NCBI RefSeq assembly: GCF_947488835.1 | Contig: NZ_CANLBK010000004.1 | Location: forward strand, 1-64,000 | Direction: 5' to 3' | From: an uncultured Marinobacter sp. | GTDB lineage: Bacteria; Pseudomonadota; Gammaproteobacteria; Pseudomonadales; Oleiphilaceae | Length of the DNA stretch: 64,000 nt | Part shown: positions 62,108-64,000 of the stretch, piece after piece | How the letters are laid out: the number at the start of each line of letters is the position of its first letter | Position numbering within the stretch: position 1 is the first letter of the stretch | Translations under genes and position numbers: made by a program | Notes under the pieces: generated by a model | Told to the model about the DNA's origin: nothing | Seen by the model: the letters and a program-made list of their open reading frames with translations, nothing else | The model's database searches: none

Positions 62108-63289
62108 GTGACAAGCCCGTTTGATCAGCCTCTTAATCGCCAAGATACTTGCTCGGTAAAACTCGATGTCCGCAAGGCAGTATTTGGCCGAGAGGATGTG
62201 ATTCCAGTGTGGGTGGCAGACATGGATTTCGCCGCACCAGAGGCGGTTACTCGCGCGCTTTCAGAGCGTGCCGCACATCCGGTTTATGGCTATACGCTTT
62301 TCCCCGATAGCCTTTACCAGTCAATACAGGACTGGTTTCGTGAGCAACATGGGTGGGAAATCAAGCGCCACTGGATACTGATGGCGCCAGGGGTTGTTCC
62401 TTCCTTGCATGCAGCCTGTATGGCTTGTGCTGCTCCGGGTGAAGGCGTGATTATTCAGCCGCCAGTGTACCCGCCGTTTTTCAGTTCGGTTCGCTTGAGC
62501 GGGCGGGAGATTATTGAAAATCCACTGGTTTGCGATGAAACCGGTTACTACCGGATGGATCTGGAGCACCTGGAAGCTTGCGCCGCCCGCCCGGATGCCC
62601 GCCTGCTGATGCTGTGTTCACCCCATAATCCGGTTGGGCGTACCTGGTCGGAGCAAGAGCTTGAAGCTGTTCTGGATATTGCCCGACGCCATGATCTGGT
62701 GGTGATTTCAGATGAAATCCACTGCGACCTTACCTATGCCGACATGCCACGGCACCGGATGCTGGCAACGCTGGCTCGGCCTGGCGATGCACTGATCACG
62801 GCTATTGCACCAAGCAAGACCTTCAACATCCCCGGGCTTGGGCTGTCTGCTCTTGCCATCCCCGATAAGGCGCAACGCAATGCCATGCAGGCAGTCTTCG
62901 ATTCCCTGCATGTGCCCCAGTGCAACCCATTCAGTATTGCGGGATTTGAAGCGGGTTACCGTTCTGGTGGGCCTTGGTTGAATGAGCTGATGGCGTATTT
63001 GCAGGAGAACCGGGACTTTGTGATCAACACGGTGAATGCACGCTTGCCCGGCATCAAAACCCGCGCGCCAGAAGGAACCTATCTGGTGTGGCTGGATTGC
63101 AGAGGAATGGGGTTGGACGATGCAGCCTTGAAGCGGTTTTTCGTGCAGGACGCCGGAGTCGGAATGAACCCCGGCATCTCATTCGGTGAACAGGGCAGCG
63201 GTTTCATGCGGTTGAACATTGGTTGCCCCAGTGCTGTGTTGGTCGACGTGCTGCAGCGCATCGAGTCGGCTTTGAACGCGCGCACGTAA
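62108..63289 (+). CDS. MalY/PatB-family aminotransferase (cystathionine beta-lyase-like)
   Basis: A 393-residue fold-type I PLP enzyme. VIPVWVADMDFAAPEAVTRAL near the N terminus is the MalY/PatB hallmark; then HPVYGYTLFPDSLYQSIQDW, CSPHNPVGRTWSEQEL, VISDEIHCDLTYAD, SKTFNIPGLGLSALAIPD with the PLP Lys and the C-terminal GFMRLNIGCP. It would cleave cystathionine or cysteine conjugates. GTG 62108 is chosen because GGAG lies 7 bases ahead; the longer frame overlaps the divergent transporter gene. Confidence 0.93.
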   Translation: MTSPFDQPLNRQDTCSVKLDVRKAVFGREDVIPVWVADMDFAAPEAVTRALSERAAHPVYGYTLFPDSLYQSIQDWFREQHGWEIKRHWILMAPGVVPSLHAACMACAAPGEGVIIQPPVYPPFFSSVRLSGREIIENPLVCDETGYYRMDLEHLEACAARPDARLLMLCSPHNPVGRTWSEQELEAVLDIARRHDLVVISDEIHCDLTYADMPRHRMLATLARPGDALITAIAPSKTFNIPGLGLSALAIPDKAQRNAMQAVFDSLHVPQCNPFSIAGFEAGYRSGGPWLNELMAYLQENRDFVINTVNARLPGIKTRAPEGTYLVWLDCRGMGLDDAALKRFFVQDAGVGMNPGISFGEQGSGFMRLNIGCPSAVLVDVLQRIESALNART

Positions 63290-63299
63290 ACCTTGAGCG

Positions 63300-64000
63300 C
63301 TATTCTCCCGGTACCTTGGCTTCTGTACCTATGTGATAGGCAGCAAAGCCCGCCATGACCACCTGATCTACCGCCATACCAATGATTCGGCCATCGCTGT
63401 TGGAGTGGATAGGGTACTGGGCATTGGTGATCGGGTCGGCGACATAGCCAAGAATCTGACCCTTGGACACTTTCGCGCCCAATTTAACCTTGCTGAACAG
63501 AATACCGCCGTCGTTTGCCCGCACCCACGCAGAGTTGTAGTACACGGGTTGCGGGTCGCCCCATACGAACATCCGCGAGATCATGCCCTGCTTTTCCATC
63601 AGGCTGGTGAGGCTGTTTACGCCTGCCTTGATCTGATGCTCCTGTATGCGATGGGATTCGCCAGCCTCCAGTGTTACCGCACGAATGCCCACATCTACCG
63701 CAGCGGTGCGGAGCATCCCGGGTGACCCGCTACTGTGCACCACCGCCATGCGGTCAAACCCGCGGGTAAATTCTGCCACCGTGGGATTGTTCATGTCAGC
63801 ACGAAGTTGCGGCAGGTTGGTGCGCTTCAGTGAGCCAGTATGTATATCCACCAGCATGTCGCAGTGCCGGATAATTTTTTCGAAAAGTGAGTAGGCAATC
63901 CGGTCTGCCAGGCTGCCATTCGGCCGGCCGGGGAAGTGCCGGTTCAGGTCGCGGCGATCCGGCAGATATCGGCTACCCTGCTGGAATCCGGGCAGGTTCA
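63300..64000 (-). CDS. Succinylglutamate desuccinylase/aspartoacylase-family protein, 5' part missing
   Basis: The frame is open to the window edge, so the start lies to the right of position 64000. The visible 233 residues contain YLPDRRDLNRHFPGRPNGS (Arg-Asn-Arg substrate motif), CDMLVDIHTGS (zinc His), EAGESHRI and a C-terminal beta domain GGILFSKVKLGAKVSKGQIL. The internal ATG at 63857 is not the start, since family residues continue upstream of it. It would hydrolyse an N-acyl amino acid or carboxylate amide in the M14 fold. Confidence 0.88.
   Translation of the reverse strand, partial: NLPGFQQGSRYLPDRRDLNRHFPGRPNGSLADRIAYSLFEKIIRHCDMLVDIHTGSLKRTNLPQLRADMNNPTVAEFTRGFDRMAVVHSSGSPGMLRTAAVDVGIRAVTLEAGESHRIQEHQIKAGVNSLTSLMEKQGMISRMFVWGDPQPVYYNSAWVRANDGGILFSKVKLGAKVSKGQILGYVADPITNAQYPIHSNSDGRIIGMAVDQVVMAGFAAYHIGTEAKVPGE

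Overview
The window looks like chromosome of a marine gammaproteobacterium, most likely Marinobacter or a close relative. That is inferred from moderate-to-high GC housekeeping genes together with an AlmA-type long-chain alkane monooxygenase, a FadE acyl-CoA dehydrogenase, a DctPQM TRAP transporter, PntAB and an OmpW porin. There is no rRNA or tRNA gene, so the genus is an inference from gene content only.

Positions 1 to about 15,760 are the distal part of a chromosomal integron cassette array. Twenty attC sites can be read, each a TAAC-type inner core, an imperfect inverted repeat and a GTTA-type outer core. Most cassettes carry one small gene on the + strand: membrane proteins, a DUF3592 protein, a short-chain dehydrogenase, a PD-(D/E)XK-like protein, a SnoaL-like protein, an ABM-like protein, an LprI-like protein, a VOC protein, a TudS/DUF523 protein and a DUF2071 protein. 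Four cassettes stand out. Two are diverged copies of the same gene-less, apparently structured sequence. One carries a PAAR-phospholipase type VI secretion effector with a lipoprotein that is its likely immunity protein. Two neighbouring ones carry toxin-antitoxin pairs, YefM-YoeB and an inverted CcdAB. Two insertion sequences have entered the array: an IS3-family element, and an IS110/IS1111-family element that splits an attC site and leaves a long non-coding stretch after its transposase where a guide (seek/bridge) RNA is expected. The integrase and attI must lie to the left of the window. The last attC has a damaged core (GCTA instead of GTTA), which marks the right edge of the array.

From 16 to 29 kb: an AT-rich DKNYY-repeat protein, a glutathione S-transferase-like protein, an M14-type peptidase, ChrA, shikimate kinase, a very small Lys-rich protein, and an LpxL-type acyltransferase. 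A divergent cluster follows, in which a TpsB-like outer-membrane transporter faces a FecR-domain protein with a Gly/His/Asp repeat tail and a CHASE2-PAS-GGDEF-EAL protein. MgtC-like and AI-2E-like membrane proteins follow.

From 29 to 47 kb: a DctPQM TRAP operon; ahpC (with an OxyR-like site just upstream of its promoter) and ahpF on either side of a DUF3581 gene; a transglutaminase-like protein; a TrmH-type methyltransferase overlapping an FAD dehydrogenase; rlmE; a YqhD-like alcohol dehydrogenase; an acetylpolyamine amidohydrolase; an encapsulated-ferritin-like protein with no encapsulin next to it; a GDSL esterase; almA; rhlE; and an OmpW porin.

From 47 to 64 kb: an HxlR regulator divergent from an Old Yellow Enzyme; pntAB; MarC; ChaC; a 29-bp-arm inverted repeat between convergent genes; a DMT exporter divergent from a LysR regulator; two consecutive Tat-exported enzymes (sugar-lactone oxidase-like and D-threonine-aldolase-like); fadE; an AEC transporter divergent from a MalY/PatB aminotransferase; and the 3' part of an aspartoacylase-like gene that runs off the right edge.
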